Assembly (NCBI GenBank): GCA_963680875.1
Contig: OY804578.1
Coordinates: 3,224,001-3,288,000 of the forward strand
Direction of reading: 5' to 3'
DNA length: 64,000 nt
From: Bathymodiolus brooksi
Lineage: Eukaryota > Mollusca > Bivalvia > Mytilida > Modiolidae
Shown in pieces: positions 9,374-24,170 of this stretch. The first letter of the stretch is position 1. Each line of letters opens with the position of its first letter. The position numbers and the translations under genes were made by a program. The notes under the pieces are model-generated. The model ran no database searches, was not told the origin of the DNA, and worked only from the letters and a program-made list of their open reading frames with translations.

Positions 9374-12300
9374 TATAAAGCTACACCTTCTATAATAAAC
9401 AAGTCATCTTATAAGTGAGGTTGTCCCTCTTATAAGGCTACACCTTCTGTAATGAACAAGTCGTCTTACAAGTGAGGTTGTCCCTCTTATAAGGCTACAT
9501 CTTTTGTAATGAACAAGTCGTCTTACAAGTGAAGTTACCCCTCTTATAACGCTACAACTTCTGCAATAAACAAGTCATCTTACAAGTGAAGTTACCCCTC
9601 TTATAAGGCTACACCTTCAATAATAAAAAAGTCATCTTACAAGTGAGGTTGTCCCTCTTATAAGGCTACACCTTCTATAATAAAAAAGTCATCTTACAAG
9701 TGAGGTTGTCCCTCTTATAAGGCTACACCTTCTATAATAAAAAAGTCCTCTTACAGGTGAGGTTACCCCTCTTATAAGGCTACAACTTCTGTAATAAACA
9801 AGTCGTCTTACAAGTGAGGTTACCCCTCTTATAAGGCTACAACTTCTGAAATAAACAAGTCGTCTTACAAGTGAGGTTGTCCCTCTTATAAGGCTACACC
9901 TTCTATAATAAAAAAGTCCTCTTACAGGTGAGGTTACCCCTCTTATAAGGCTACACCTCCTGTAATGAACAAGTCGTCTTACAAGTGAGGTTGTTCCTCT
10001 TATAAGGCTACACCTTCTGTAATGAACAAATCGTCTTACAAGTGAGGTTATCCCTCTTATAAGGCTACACCTTCTGTAATGAACAAGTTGTCTTACAAGT
10101 GAGGTTGTCCCTCTTATAAGGCTACATCTTCTGTAATGAACAAGTCATCTTACAAGTGAGGTTACCCCTCTTATAACGCTACACCTTCTGTAATGAACAA
10201 GTCGTCTTACAAGTAAGGTTACCCCTCTTATAAGGCTACACCTTCAATAATAAATAAATGATCTTACAAGTGAGGTTGTCCCTCTTATAAGACTACACCT
10301 TCTGTAATGAACAAGTCATCTTACAAGTGAGTTTACCCCTCTTATAAGGCTACACCTTCTGTAATGAACAAGTCATCTTACAAGTGAGGTTACCCCTCTT
10401 ATAAGGCTACACCTTCTGTAATGAACAAGTCGTCTTACAAGTGAGGTTACCCCTCTTATATGGCTACAACTTCTGTAATGAACAAGTCGTCTTACAAGTG
10501 AGGTTACCCCTCTTATAAGACTACACCTTCTGTAATGAACAAGTCGTCTTACAAGTGAAGTTACCCCTCTTATAAGGTTACAACTTCTGTAATAAACAAG
10601 TCATCTTACAAGTGAGGTTGTCCCTCTTATAAGGCTACACCTTCTATAATAAAAAAGTCCTCTTGCAAGTGAGGTTGTCCCTCTAATAAGGCTACACCTT
10701 CTATAATAAAAAAGTCCTCTTACAAGTGAGGTTTCCCCTCTTATAAGGCTACACCTCCTGTAATGAACAAGTCATCTTACAAGTGAGGTTGTCCCTCTTA
10801 TAAGACTACACATTCTGTAATGAACAAGTTATCTTACAAGTGAGGTTACCCCTCTTATAAGGCTACACCTCCTGTAATGAACAAGTCATCTTACAAGTGA
10901 GGTTGTCTCTCTTATAAGGCTACAATTTCTGTAATGAACAAGTCGTCTTACAAGTGAGGTTACCCCTCTTATAAGACTACACCTTCTGTAATGAACAAGT
11001 CGTCTTACAAGTGAAGTTACCCCTCTTATAAGGCTACACCTTCTGTAATAAACAAGTCATCTTACAAGTGAGGTTACCCCTCTTATAAGGCTACACCTTC
11101 TGTAATGAACAAGTTGTCTTACAAGTGAGGTTGTCCCTCTTATAAGGCTATACCTTCTGTAATGAACAAGTCGTCTTACAAGTGAGGTTATCCCTCTTAT
11201 AAGGCTACACCTTCTGTAATGAACAAGTCGTCTTACAAGTGAATTTGTCCCTCTTATAAGGCTACACCTTCTGTAATGAACAAGTCGTCTTACAAGTGAG
11301 GTTACCCCTCTTATAAGGCTACACCTTCTGTAATAAACAAATCATCTTACAAGTGAGGTTGTCCCTCTTATAGGGCTACACATTCTGTAATGAACAAGTC
11401 ATCTTACAAGTGAGGTTACCCCTCTTATAAGGCTACACCTTCTATAATAAACAAATCATCTTACAAGTGAGGTTGTCCCTCGTATAGGGCTACATATTCT
11501 GTAATGAACAAGTCATCTTACAAGTGAGGTTATCCCTCTTATAAGGCTACACCTTCTGTAATGAACAAGTTGTCTTACAAGTGAGGTTGTCCCTCTTATA
11601 AGACTACACCTTCTGTAATGAACAAGTCATCTTACAAGTGAGGTTACCCCTCTTATAAGGCTACACCTTCTGTAATGAACAAGTCATCTTACAAGTGAGG
11701 TTACCCCTCTTATAAGGCTACACCTTCTATAATAAACAAATCATCTTACAAGTGAGGTTGTCCCTCTTATAAGGCTACACCTTCTGTAATGAACAAATCG
11801 TCTTACAAGTGAAGTTGTCCCTCTTATAAGGCTACATCTTCTGTAATGAACAAGTCGTCTTACAAGTGGGGTTACCCCTCTTATAAGGCTACACCTTCTG
11901 TAATGAACAAGTCATCTTACAAGTGAGGTTACCCCTCTTATAACACTACACCTTCTGTTATGAACAAGTCATCTTACAAGTGAGGTTGCCCCTCTTATAA
12001 GGTTACACCTTCTGTAATGGACAAGTCGTCTTACAAGTGAGGTTGTCCCTCTTATAAGGTTACACCTTCTATAATAAAAAAAGTCCCCTTACAAGTGAGG
12101 TTGCCCCTTTTATAAGGCTATACCTTCTGTAATGAACAAGTCGTCTTACAAGTGAGGTTGTCCCTCTTATAAGGCTACATCTTCTGTAATGAACAAGTCA
12201 TCTTACAAGTGAGGTTGTCCCTCTTATAAGGCTACACCTTCTATAATAAAAAGTCCTCTCACAAGTGAGGTTACCCCTCTTATAAGGCTACACCTCCTGT

Positions 12301-15300
12301 AATGAACAAGTCGTCTTACAAGTGAGGTTATCCCTCTTATAAGGCTACACCTTCTGTAATGAACAAGTTGTCTTACAAGTGAGGTTGTCCCTCTTATAAG
12401 GCTACACCTTCTGTAATGAACAAGTCGTCATACAAGTGAGGTTACCCCTCTTATAAGGCTACACCTTCTGTAATAAACAAATCATCTTACAAATGAGGTT
12501 GTCTCTCTTATAGGGCTACACATTCTGTAATGAACAAGTCATTTTACAAGTGAAGTTACCCCTCTTATAAGGTTAAACCTTCTGTAATGAACAAGTCGTC
12601 TTACAAGTGAGGTTGCCTCTCCCATAAGGCTACACCTTCTGTAATGAACAAGTCGTCTTACAAGTGAGGTTGCCCCTCCTATAAGGCTACACCTTCTGTA
12701 ATGACCAAGTCGTCTTACAAGTGAGGTTGCCCCTCTTATAAGGCTACACCTTCTGTAATGAACAAGTCGTCTTACAAGTGGGGTTACCCCTCTTATAAGG
12801 CTACATCTTCTGTAATGAACAAGTCATCTTACAAGTGAGGTTATCCCTCTCATAACACTACACCTTCTGTAATGAACTAGTCATCTTACAAGTGAGGTTG
12901 CCCCTCTTATAAGGTTACACCTTCTGTAATAAACAAGTCGTCTTACAAGTGGGGTTACCCCTCTTATAAGGCTACATCTTCTATAATAAACAAGTCATCT
13001 AACAAGTGAGGTTGCCCCTCTTATAAGGCTACACCTTCTGTAATGAACAAGTCGTCTTACAAGTGAGGTTGTCCCTCTTATAAGGCTACACCTTCCGTAA
13101 TGAACAAGTCGACATACAAGTGAGGTTGCCACTCTTATAAGGCTACACCTTCTGTAATGAACAAGTCATCTTACAAGTGAGGTTACCCCTCTTATCAGGC
13201 TACACCTCCTGTAATGAACAAGTCGTCTTACAAGTGAGGTTGCCCCTCATATCAGGCTACACCTCCTGTAATAAACAAATCATCTTACAAGTGAGGTTGC
13301 CCCTCTTATAAGGCTACACCTTCCTTAATGAACAAGTCTTCTTACAAGTGAGGTTGCCCCTCGTATCAGGCTACACCTTCTGTAATGAACAAGTCATCTT
13401 ACAAGTGAAGTTACCCCTCTTATCAGGCTACACCTTCTATAATGAACAAGTCATCTTACAAGTGAGGTTACCCTCTTATAAGGCTTATACCTCCTGTAAT
13501 GAACAAGTCATCTTACAAGTGAGGTTACCCCTCTTATCAGGCTACACCTTCTGTAATGAACAAGTCGTCTTACAAGTGAGGTTGGCCCTCGTATCAGGCT
13601 ACACCTTCTGTAATGAACAAGTTATCTTACAAGTGAGGTTACCCCTCTTATCAGGCTACACCTTCTGTAATGAACAAGTAGTCTTACAAGTGAAGTTACC
13701 CCTCTTATAAGGCTACACCTCCTGTAATGAACAAGTCATCTTACAAGTGAGGTTACCCCTCTTATCAGGCTACACCTCCTGTAATGAACAAGTCGTCTTA
13801 CAAGTGAGGATGCCCCTCGTATCAGGCTACACCTCCTGTAATGAAGAAGTCATCTTACAAGTGAGGTTGCCCCACTTATAAGGCTACACCTTCTGTAATG
13901 AACAAGTCATCTTACAAGTGAGGTTGCCCTTCTTATAAGGCTACACCTTCTGTAATGAACAAGTCGTCTTACAAGTGAGGTTGCCCTTCTAATAAGGCTA
14001 CACCTTCTGTAATGAACAAGTCGTCTTACAAGTGAGGTTGTCCCTCTTATAAGGCTACACCTTCTATAATGAACAAGTCGTCTTACAAGTGAGGTTGCAA
14101 CTCTTATAAGGCTACACCTTCTGTAATGAACAAGTCGTCGTACAAGTGAGGTTTCCCTTTTTATAAGGCTACACCTTCTGTAATGAACAAGTCGTCTTAC
14201 AAGTGAGGTTGCCCTTCTTATAAGGCTACACCTTCTGTAATGAACAAGTTGTCTTAAAAGTGAGGTTGTCCCTCTTATAACGCTACACCTTCTATTATGA
14301 AGAAGTCGTCTTACAAGTGAGGTTGCCACTCTTATAAAGCTACACCTTCTGTAATGAACAAGTCAGGTTGCCCCTTTAATAACGCTACACTTTCTGTAAT
14401 GAACAAGTCATCTTACAAGTGAGGTTGCCCCTCTTATAAGGCTACACCTTCTGTAATGAACAAGTCATCTTACAAGGCTACACCTTCTGTAATGAACAAG
14501 TCGTCTTACAAGTGAGGTTGCCCCTCCTATAAGGCTACACCTTCTGTAATGACCAAGTCGTCTTACAAGTGAGGTTGCCCCTCTTATCAGGCTACACCTT
14601 CTGTAATGAACAAGTCGTCTTAAAAGTGGGGTTACCCCTCTTATAAGGCTACACCTTCTGTAATGAACAAGTCATCTTACAAGTGAGGTTATCCCTCTCA
14701 TAACACTACACCTTCTGTAATGAACTAGTCATCTTACAAGTGAGGTTGCCCCTCTTATAAGGTTACACCTTCTGTAATGAACAAGTCGTCTTACAAGTGG
14801 GGTTACCCCTCTTATAAGGCTACATCTTCTATAATAAACAAGTCATCTTACAAGTGAGGTTGCCCCTCTTATAAGGCTACACCTTCTGTAATGAACAAGT
14901 CGTCTTACAAGTGAGGTTGTCCCTCTTATAAGGCTACACCTTCCATAATGAACAAGTCGACATACAAGTGAGGTTGCCACTCTTATAAGGCTACACCTTC
15001 TGTAATGAACAAGTCATCTTACAAGTGAGGTTACCCCTCTTATCAGGCTACACCTCCTGTAATGAACAAGTCGTCTTACAAGTGAGGTTGCCCCTCATAT
15101 CAGGCTACACCTCCTGTAATAAACAAATCATCTTACAAGTGAGGTTGCCCCTCTTATAAGGCTACACCTTCTTTAATGAACAAGTCGTCTTACAAGTGAG
15201 GTTGCCCCTCGTATCAGGCTACACCTTCTGTAATGAACAAGTCATCTTACAAGTGAAGTTACCCCTCTTATCAGGCTACACCTTCTATAATGAACAAGTC

Positions 15301-18300
15301 ATCTTACAAGTGAGGTTACCCTCTTATAAGGCTTATACCTCCTGTAATGAACAAGTCATCTTACAAGTGAGGTTACCCCTCTTATCAGGCTACACCTTCT
15401 GTAATGAACAAGTCGTCTTACAAGTGAGGTTGGCCCTCGTATCAGGCTACACCTTCTGTAATGAACAAGTTATCTTACAAGTGAGGTTACCCCTCTTATC
15501 AGGCTACACCTTCTGTAATGAACAAGTAGTCTTACAAGTGAAGTTACCCCTCTTATAAGGCTACACCTCCTGTAATGAACAAGTCATCTTACAAGTGAGG
15601 TTACCCCTCTTATCAGGCTACACCTCCTGTAATGAACAAGTCGTCTTACAAGTGAGGATGCCCCTCGTATCAGGCTACACCTCCTGTAATGAACAAGTCA
15701 TCTTACAAGTGAGGTTGCCCCACTTATAAGGCTACACCTTCTATAATGAACAAGTCATCTTACAAGTGAGGTTGCCCTTCTTATAAGGCTACACCTTCTG
15801 TAATGAACAAGTCGTCTTACAAGTGAGGTTGCCCTTCTAATAAGGCTACACCTTCTGTAATGAACAAGTCGTCTTACAAGTGAGGTTGTCCCTCTTATAA
15901 GGCTACACCTTCTATAATGAACAAGTCGTCTTACAAGTGAGGTTGCCCCTCGTATCAGGCTACACCTTCTGTAATGAACAAGTCATCTTACAAGTGAAGT
16001 TACCCCTCTTATCAGGCTACACCTTCTATAATGAACAAGTCATCTTACAAGTGAGGTTACCCTCTTATAAGGCTTATACCTCCTGTAATGAACAAGTCAT
16101 CTTACAAGTGAGGTTACCCCTCTTATCAGGCTACACCTTCTGTAATTAACAAGTCGTCTTACAAGTGAGGTTGGCCCTCGTATCAGGCTACACCTTCTGT
16201 AATGAACAAGTTATCTTACAAGTGAGGTTACCCCTCTTATCAGGCTACACCTTCTGTAATGAACAAGTAGTCTTACAAGTGAAGTTACCCCTCTTATAAG
16301 GCTACACCTCCTGTAATGAACAAGTCATCTTACAAGTGAGGTTACCCCTCTTATCAGGCTACACCTCCTGTAATGAACAAGTCGTCTTACAAGTGAGGAT
16401 GCCCCTCGTATCAGGCTACACCTCCTGTAATGAACAAGTCATCTTACAAGTGAGGTTGCCCCACTTATAAGGCTACACCTTCTATAATGAACAAGTCATC
16501 TTACAAGTGAGGTTGCCCTTCTTATAAGGCTACACCTTCTGTAATGAACAAGTCGTCTTACAAGTGAGGTTGCCCTTCTAATAAGGCTACACCTTCTGTA
16601 ATGAACAAGTCGTCTTACAAGTGAGGTTGTCCCTCTTATAAGGCTACACCTTCTATAATGAACAAGTCGTCTTACAAGTGAGGTTGCAACTCTTATAAGG
16701 CTACACCTTCTGTAATGAACAAGTCGTCGTACAAGTGAGGTTTCCCTTTTTATAAGGCTACACCTTCTGTAATGAACAAGTCGTCTTACAAGTGAGGTTG
16801 CCCTTCTTATAAGGCTACACCTTCTGTAATGAACAAGTCGTCTTAAAAGTGAGGTTGTCCCTCTTATAACGCTACACCTTCTATTATGAAGAAGTCGTCT
16901 TACAAGTGAGGTTGCCACTCTTATAAAGCTACACCTTCTGTAATGAACAAGTCAGGTTGCCCCTCTAATAACGCTACACTTTCTGTAATGAACAAGTCAT
17001 CTTACAAGTGAGGTTGCCCCTCTTATAAGGCTACACCTTCTGTAATGAACAAGTCATCTTACAAGGCTACACCTTCTGTAATGAACAAGTCGTCTTACAA
17101 GTGAGGTTGCCCCTCTTATAAGACTACACATTCTGTAATGAACAAGTCGTCTTACAAGTGAGGTTGTCCCTCTTATAAGGCTACATCTTCTGTAATGAAC
17201 AAGTCTTCTTACAAGTCAGGTTGCCCCTCTTATAAGGCTACACCTTCTGTAATGAACAAGTCGTCTTACACGTGAGGTTGTCCCTCTTATAAGGCTACAC
17301 CTTCTGTAATGAACAAGTCGTCTTACACGTGAGGTTGTCCCTCTTATAAGGCTACACCTTCTGTAATGAATAAGTTGTCTTACAAGTGAGGTTGTCCCTC
17401 TTATAAGGCTATACCTTCTGCAATGAAGAAGTCGTCTTACAAGTGAGGTTGTCCCTCTTATAAGGCTAAATCTCCTGTAATGAACAAGTTATCTTACAAG
17501 TGAGGTTGTCCCTCTTATAAGGCTATACCTTCTGTAATGAACAAGTCATCTTACAAGTGAGGTTGTCCCTCTTATAAGGCTACACCTTCTGTAATGAACA
17601 AGTCGTCGTACAAGTGAGGTTGTCGCTCTTATAAGGCTATACCTTCTGTAATGAACAAGTCATCTTACAAGTGAGGTTGACCCTCTTATAAGGCTACAAA
17701 TTTTGTAATGAACAAGTCGTCTTACAAGTGAGGTTGTCCATCTTATAAGGCTAAACCTCCTGTAATGAACACGTCGTCTTACAAGTGAGGTTACCCCTCT
17801 TATAAGGCTACACCTCCTGTAATGAAAAACCCCTCTTCAAAGTGAGGTTACTCCTCTTATAAGGCTACACCTTCTGTAATGAACAAGTTGACATACAAGT
17901 GAGGTTGCCACTCTTATAAGGCTACACCTTCTGTAATGAACAAGTCATCTTACAAGTGAGGTTACCCCTCTTATCAGGCTACACCTCCTGTAATGAACAA
18001 GTCATCTTACAAGTGTGGTTACCCCTCTTATCAGGCTACACCTTCTATAATAAACAAGTCGTTTTACAAGTGAGGTTGCCCCTCTTATAAGGCTACACCT
18101 CCTGTAATGAACAAGTCGTCTTACAAGTGAGGTTGTTCCTCTTATAAGGCTACACCTTCTGTAATGAACAAGTCGTCTTACAAGTGAGGTTGCCCCTCTT
18201 ATAAGGCTACACCTCTTGTAATGAACAAGTTGTCTTACAAGTGAGGTTGTCCCTCTTATAAGGCTACACCTCCTGTAATGAACAAGTCGTCTTACAAGTG

Positions 18301-21300
18301 AAGTTACCCCTCTTATCAGGCTACACCTTCTGTAATGAACAAGTCATCTTACAAGTGAGGTTACCCCTCTTATAAGGCTACACCTTCTATAATAAACAAG
18401 TCGTTTTACAAGTGAGGTTGCCCCTCTTATAAGGCTACACCTCCTGTAATGAACAAGTCGTCTTACAAGTGAGGTTGTTCCTCTTATAAGGCTACACCTT
18501 CTGTAATGAACAAGTCGTCTTACAAGTGAGGTTGCCCCTCTTATAAGGCTACACCTCTTGTAATGAACAAGTTGTCTTACAAGTGAGGTTGTCCCTCTTA
18601 TAAGGCTACACCTCCTGTAATGAACAAGTCGTCTTACAAGTGAGGATGCCCCTCGTATCAGGCTACACCTCCTGTAATGAACAAGTCATCTTACAAGTGA
18701 GGTTGCCCCACTTATAAGGCTACACCTTCTATAATGAACAAGTCATCTTACAAGTGAGGTTGCCCTTCTTATAAGGCTACACCTTCTGTAATGAACAAGT
18801 CGTCTTACAAGTGAGGTTGCCCTTCTAATAAGGCTACACCTTCTGTAATGAACAAGTCGTCTTACAAGTGAGGTTGTCCCTCTTATAAGGCTACACCTTC
18901 TATAATGAACAAGTCGTCTTACAAGTGAGGTTGCAACTCTTATAAGGCTACACCTTCTGTAATGAACAAGTCGTCGTACAAGTGAGGTTTCCCTTTTTAT
19001 AAGGCTACACCTTCTGTAATGAACAAGTCGTCTTACAAGTGAGGTTGCCCTTCTTATAAGGCTACACCTTCTGTAATGAACAAGTCGTCTTAAAAGTGAG
19101 GTTGTCCCTCTTATAACGCTACACCTTCTATTATGAAGAAGTCGTCTTACAAGTGAGGTTGCCACTCTTATAAAGCTACACCTTCTGTAATGAACAAGTC
19201 AGGTTGCCCCTCTAATAACGCTACACTTTCTGTAATGAACAAGTCATCTTACAAGTGAGGTTGCCCCTCTTATAAGGCTACACCTTCTGTAATGAACAAG
19301 TCATCTTACAAGGCTACACCTTCTGTAATGAACAAGTCGTCTTACAAGTGAGGTTGCCCCTCTTATAAGACTACACATTCTGTAATGAACAAGTCGTCTT
19401 ACAAGTGAGGTTGTCCCTCTTATAAGGCTACATCTTCTGTAATGAACAAGTCTTCTTACAAGTCAGGTTGCCCCTCTTATAAGGCTACACCTTCTGTAAT
19501 GAACAAGTCGTCTTACACGTGAGGTTGTCCCTCTTATAAGGCTACACCTTCTGTAATGAACAAGTCGTCTTACACGTGAGGTTGTCCCTCTTATAAGGCT
19601 ACACCTTCTGTAATGAATAAGTTGTCTTACAAGTGAGGTTGTCCCTCTTATAAGGCTATACCTTCTGCAATGAAGAAGTCGTCTTACAAGTGAGGTTGTC
19701 CCTCTTATAAGGCTAAATCTCCTGTAATGAACAAGTTATCTTACAAGTGAGGTTGTCCCTCTTATAAGGCTATACCTTCTGTAATGAACAAGTCATCTTA
19801 CAAGTGAGGTTGTCCCTCTTATAAGGCTACACCTTCTGTAATGAACAAGTCGTCGTACAAGTGAGGTTGTCGCTCTTATAAGGCTATACCTTCTGTAATG
19901 AACAAGTCATCTTACAAGTGAGGTTGACCCTCTTATAAGGCTACAAATTTTGTAATGAACAAGTCGTCTTACAAGTGAGGTTGTCCATCTTATAAGGCTA
20001 AACCTCCTGTAATGAACACGTCGTCTTACAAGTGAGGTTACCCCTCTTATAAGGCTACACCTCCTGTAATGAAAAACCCCTCTTCAAAGTGAGGTTACTC
20101 CTCTTATAAGGCTACACCTTCTGTAATGAACAAGTTGACATACAAGTGAGGTTGCCACTCTTATAAGGCTACACCTTCTGTAATGAACAAGTCATCTTAC
20201 AAGTGAGGTTACCCCTCTTATCAGGCTACACCTCCTGTAATGAACAAGTCATCTTACAAGTGTGGTTACCCCTCTTATCAGGCTACACCTCCTGTAATGA
20301 ACAAGTCATCTTACAAGTGAAGTTACCCCTCTTATCAGGCTACACCTTCTGTAATGAACAAGTCATCTTACAAGTGAGGTTACCCCTCTTATAAGGCTAC
20401 ACCTTCTATAATAAACAAGTCGTTTTACAAGTGAGGTTGCCCCTCTTATAAGGCTACACCTCCTGTAATGAACAAGTCGTCTTACAAGTGAGGTTGTTCC
20501 TCTTATAAGGCTACACCTTCTGTAATGAACAAGTCGTCTTACAAGTGAGGTTGCCCCTCTTATAAGGCTACACCTCTTGTAATGAACAAGTTGTCTTACA
20601 AGTGAGGTTGTCCCTCTTATAAGGCTACACCTCCTGTAATGAACAAGTCGTCTTACAAGTGAAGTTACCCCTCTTATCAGGCTACACCTTCTGTAATGAA
20701 CAAGTCATCTTACAAGTGAGGTTACCCCTCTTATAAGGCTACACCTTCTATAATAAACAAGTCGTTTTACAAGTGAGGTTGCCCCTCTTATAAGGCTACA
20801 CCTCCTGTAATGAACAAGTCGTCTTACAAGTGAGGTTGTTCCTCTTATAAGGCTACACCTTCTGTAATGAACAAGTCGTCTTACAAGTGAGGTTGCCCCT
20901 CTTATAAGGCTACACCTCTTGTAATGAACAAGTTGTCTTACAAGTGAGGTTGTCCCTCTTATAAGGCTACACCTCCTGTAATGAACAAGTCGTCTTACAA
21001 GTGAGGTTGTCTCTCTTATAAGACTACACCTGTAATAAACAATTCATCTTACAAGTGAGGTTGCCCCTCTTATAAGGCTACACATTCTGTAATGAACAAG
21101 TCGTCTTACAAGTGAGGTTGCCCCTCGTATCAGGCTACACCTCCTGTAATGAACAAGTCATCTTACAAGTGAAGTTACCCCTCTTATCAGGCTACACCTT
21201 CTGTAATGAACAAGTCATCTTACAAGTGAGGTTACCCCTCTTATAAGGCTATACCTCCTGTAATAAACAAGTCATCTTACAAGTGAGGTTACCCCTCTTA

Positions 21301-24170
21301 TCAGGCTACACCTTCTGTAATGAACAAGTCGTCTTACAAGTGAGGTTGCCCCTCGTATCAGGCTACACCTCCTGTAATGAACAAGTCATCTTACAAGTGA
21401 GGTTGCCCCTCGTATCAGGCTACACCTTCAGTAATGAACAAGTCATCTTACAAGTGAGGTTGCCCCTCGTATCAGGCTACACCTTATGTAATGAACAAGT
21501 CATCTTACAAGTGAGGTTACCCCTCTTATCAGGCTACACCTTCTGTAATGAACAAGTCGTCTTACAAGTGAAGTTACCCCTCTTATAAGGCTACACCTCC
21601 TGTAATGAACAAGTCATCTTACAAGTGAGGTTACCCCTCTTATCAGGCTACACCTCCTGTAATGAACAAGTCGTTTTACAAGTGAGGTTGCCCCTCGTAT
21701 CAGGCTACACCTCCTGTAATGAACAAGTCATCTTACAAGTGAGGTTGCCCCTCTTATAAGGCTACACCTTCTGTAATGAACAAGTAGTCTTACAAGTGAG
21801 GTTGCCCTTCTTATAAGGCTACACCTTCTGTAATGAACAAGTCGTCTTACAAGTGAGGTTGCCCTTCTTATAAGGCTACACCTTCAGTAATGAACAAGTC
21901 GTCTTACAAGTGAGTTGTCCCTTTAATAAGGCTACACCTTCTATAATAAACAAGTCGTCTTTCAAGTGAGGTTGCTCTTCTTATAAGGCTACACCTTCTG
22001 TAATGAACAAGTCGTCTTACAAGTGAGGTTGTCCCTATTATAAGGCTACACCTTCTATAATAAACAAGTCGTCTTACAAGTGAGGTTACCCCTCTTATAA
22101 GGCTACACCTTCTATAATGAACAAGTCAGGTTGCCCCTCTAATAACGCTACATTTTCTGTAATGAACAAGTCATCTTACAAGTGAGGTTGCCCCTCTTAT
22201 AAGGCTACACCTTCTGTAATGAACAAGTCATCTTACAAGGCTACACTTCTGTAATGAACAAGTCGTCTTACAAGTGAGGTTGCCCCTCTTATAAGGCTGC
22301 ACATTCTGTAATGAACAAGTCATCTTACAAGTGAGGTTGCCCTCTTATAAGACTACACATTCTGTAATGAACAAGTCCTCTTATAAGTTAGGTTGTCCCT
22401 CTTATAAGGCTACACCTTCTGTAAAGAACAAGTCGTCTTACAAGTGAGGTTACCCCTCTGATAAAGCTACACATTCTGTAATGAACAAGTCGTCTTACAA
22501 GTGAGGTTGTCCCTCTTATAAGGCTACATCTTCTGTAATGAACAAGTCTTCTTACAAGTCAGGTTGCCCCTCTTATAAGGCTACACCTTCTGTAATGAAC
22601 AAGTCGTCTTACACGTGAGGTTGTCCCTCTTATAAGGCTACACATTCTGTAATGAACAAGTCGTCTTACAAGTGAGGTTACCACTCTTATAAGGCTAAAC
22701 ATTCTATAATAAACAAGTCGTTTTACAAGTGAGGTTGCCCCTCTTATAAGGCTACACCTCCTGTAATGAACAAGTCGTCTTACAAGTGAGGTTGTCCCTC
22801 TTATAAGGCTACACCTTCTGTAATGAACAAGTTGTCTTAAAAGTGAGGTTGTCCCTCTTATAACGCTACACCTTCTATTATGAACAAGTCGTCTTACAAG
22901 TGAGGTTGCCACTCTTATAAAGCTACACATTCTGTAATGAACAAGTCGTCTTACAAGTGAGGTTGTCCCTTTTATAAGGCTACACCTTCTATAATAAACA
23001 AGTCGTCTTACAAGTGAGGTTGCTCTTCTTATAAGGCTACACCTTCTGTAATGAACAAGTCGTCTTACAAGTGAGGTTGTCCCTATTATAAGGCTACACC
23101 TTCTATAATAAACACGTCGTCTTACAAGTGAGGTTACCCCTCTTATAAGGTTACACCTCCTGTAATGAAAAAACTCCTCTTCAAAGTGAGGTTACTCCTC
23201 TTATAAGGCTACACCTTCTGTAATGAACAAGTCATCTTACAAGTGAGGTTGCCCCTCTTATAAGGCTACACCTTCTATAATAAACAAGTCGTCTTACAAG
23301 TGAGGTTACCCCACTTATAAGGCTACACCTTCTGTAACGAACAAGTCGTCTTACACGTGAGGTTGCCCCTCTTATAAGGCTACACCTCCTGTAATGAACA
23401 AGTCGTCTTACAAGCGAGGTTGTCCCTGTTATAAGGCTACACCTCCTGTTATGAACAAGTTGTCTTACAAGTGAGGTTACTCCTCTTATAAGGCTACACC
23501 ATCTTTAATGAACAAGTCGTCTTGCAAGTGAGGTTGCCCCTCTTATAAGGCTACACCTTCTGTAATGAACAAGTTGTCTTACAAGTGAGGTTGTCCCTCT
23601 TATAAGGCTACACCTCCTGTTATGAACAGGTCCTCTTATAAGTGAGGTTGTCCCTCTTATAAGGCTACATTTTCTGTAATGAACAAATCGTCTTACAAGT
23701 GAGGCTGTCCCTCTTATAAGGCTACACCTTCTGTAATGAACAAGTCATCTTACAAGTGAGGTTGCCCCTCTTATAAGGCTACACCTTCTGTAATGAACAA
23801 GTTGTCTTACAAGTGAGGTTACTCCTCTTATAAGGCTACACCATCTGTAATGAACAAGTCGTCTTGCAAGTGAGGTTGCCCCTCTTATAAGGCTACACCT
23901 TCTGTAATGAACAAGTTGTCTTACAAGTGAGGTTGTCCCTCTTATAAGGCTACACCTCCTGTTATGAACAAGTCCTCTTATAAGTGAGGTTGTCCCTCTT
24001 ATAAGGCTACATTTTCTGTAATGAACAAATCGTCTTACAAGTGAGGCTGTCCCTCTTATAAGGCTACACCTTCTGTAATGAACACGTCATCTTACAAGTG
24101 AGGTTGCCCCTCTTATAAGGCTACACCTTCTGTAATGAACAAGTTGTCTTACAAGTGAGGTTGCCCCTCT
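9374..24170. repeat. 57-bp tandem array (about 260 units) with large internal duplications
   Basis: The unit is 57 bp, with recurrent phrases gtcttacaagtgaggttg, cccctcttataaggctacac and cttctgtaatgaacaagtc. Unit variation is high (gtt/acc, ataagg/atcagg, ctt/cct). Blocks recur as long copies: 13348 onward at 15196 (1848 bp apart) and partly at 15937 (741 bp further). A block around 16496-18000 recurs at 18743-20240 (2247 bp apart). Being 19 codons long, the unit creates periodic open frames of up to 140 codons on both strands; they lack any other sign of coding. The array abuts the 56-bp array at 9373 without a spacer and sits in the 17-kb intron. Confidence 0.96.

Noticed and set aside
13348..22930. 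Plus- and minus-strand frames of 63-140 codons in the 57-bp array
   Set aside because: The unit is 19 codons long, so frames stay open by arithmetic on both strands; the identical copies mirror block duplications.
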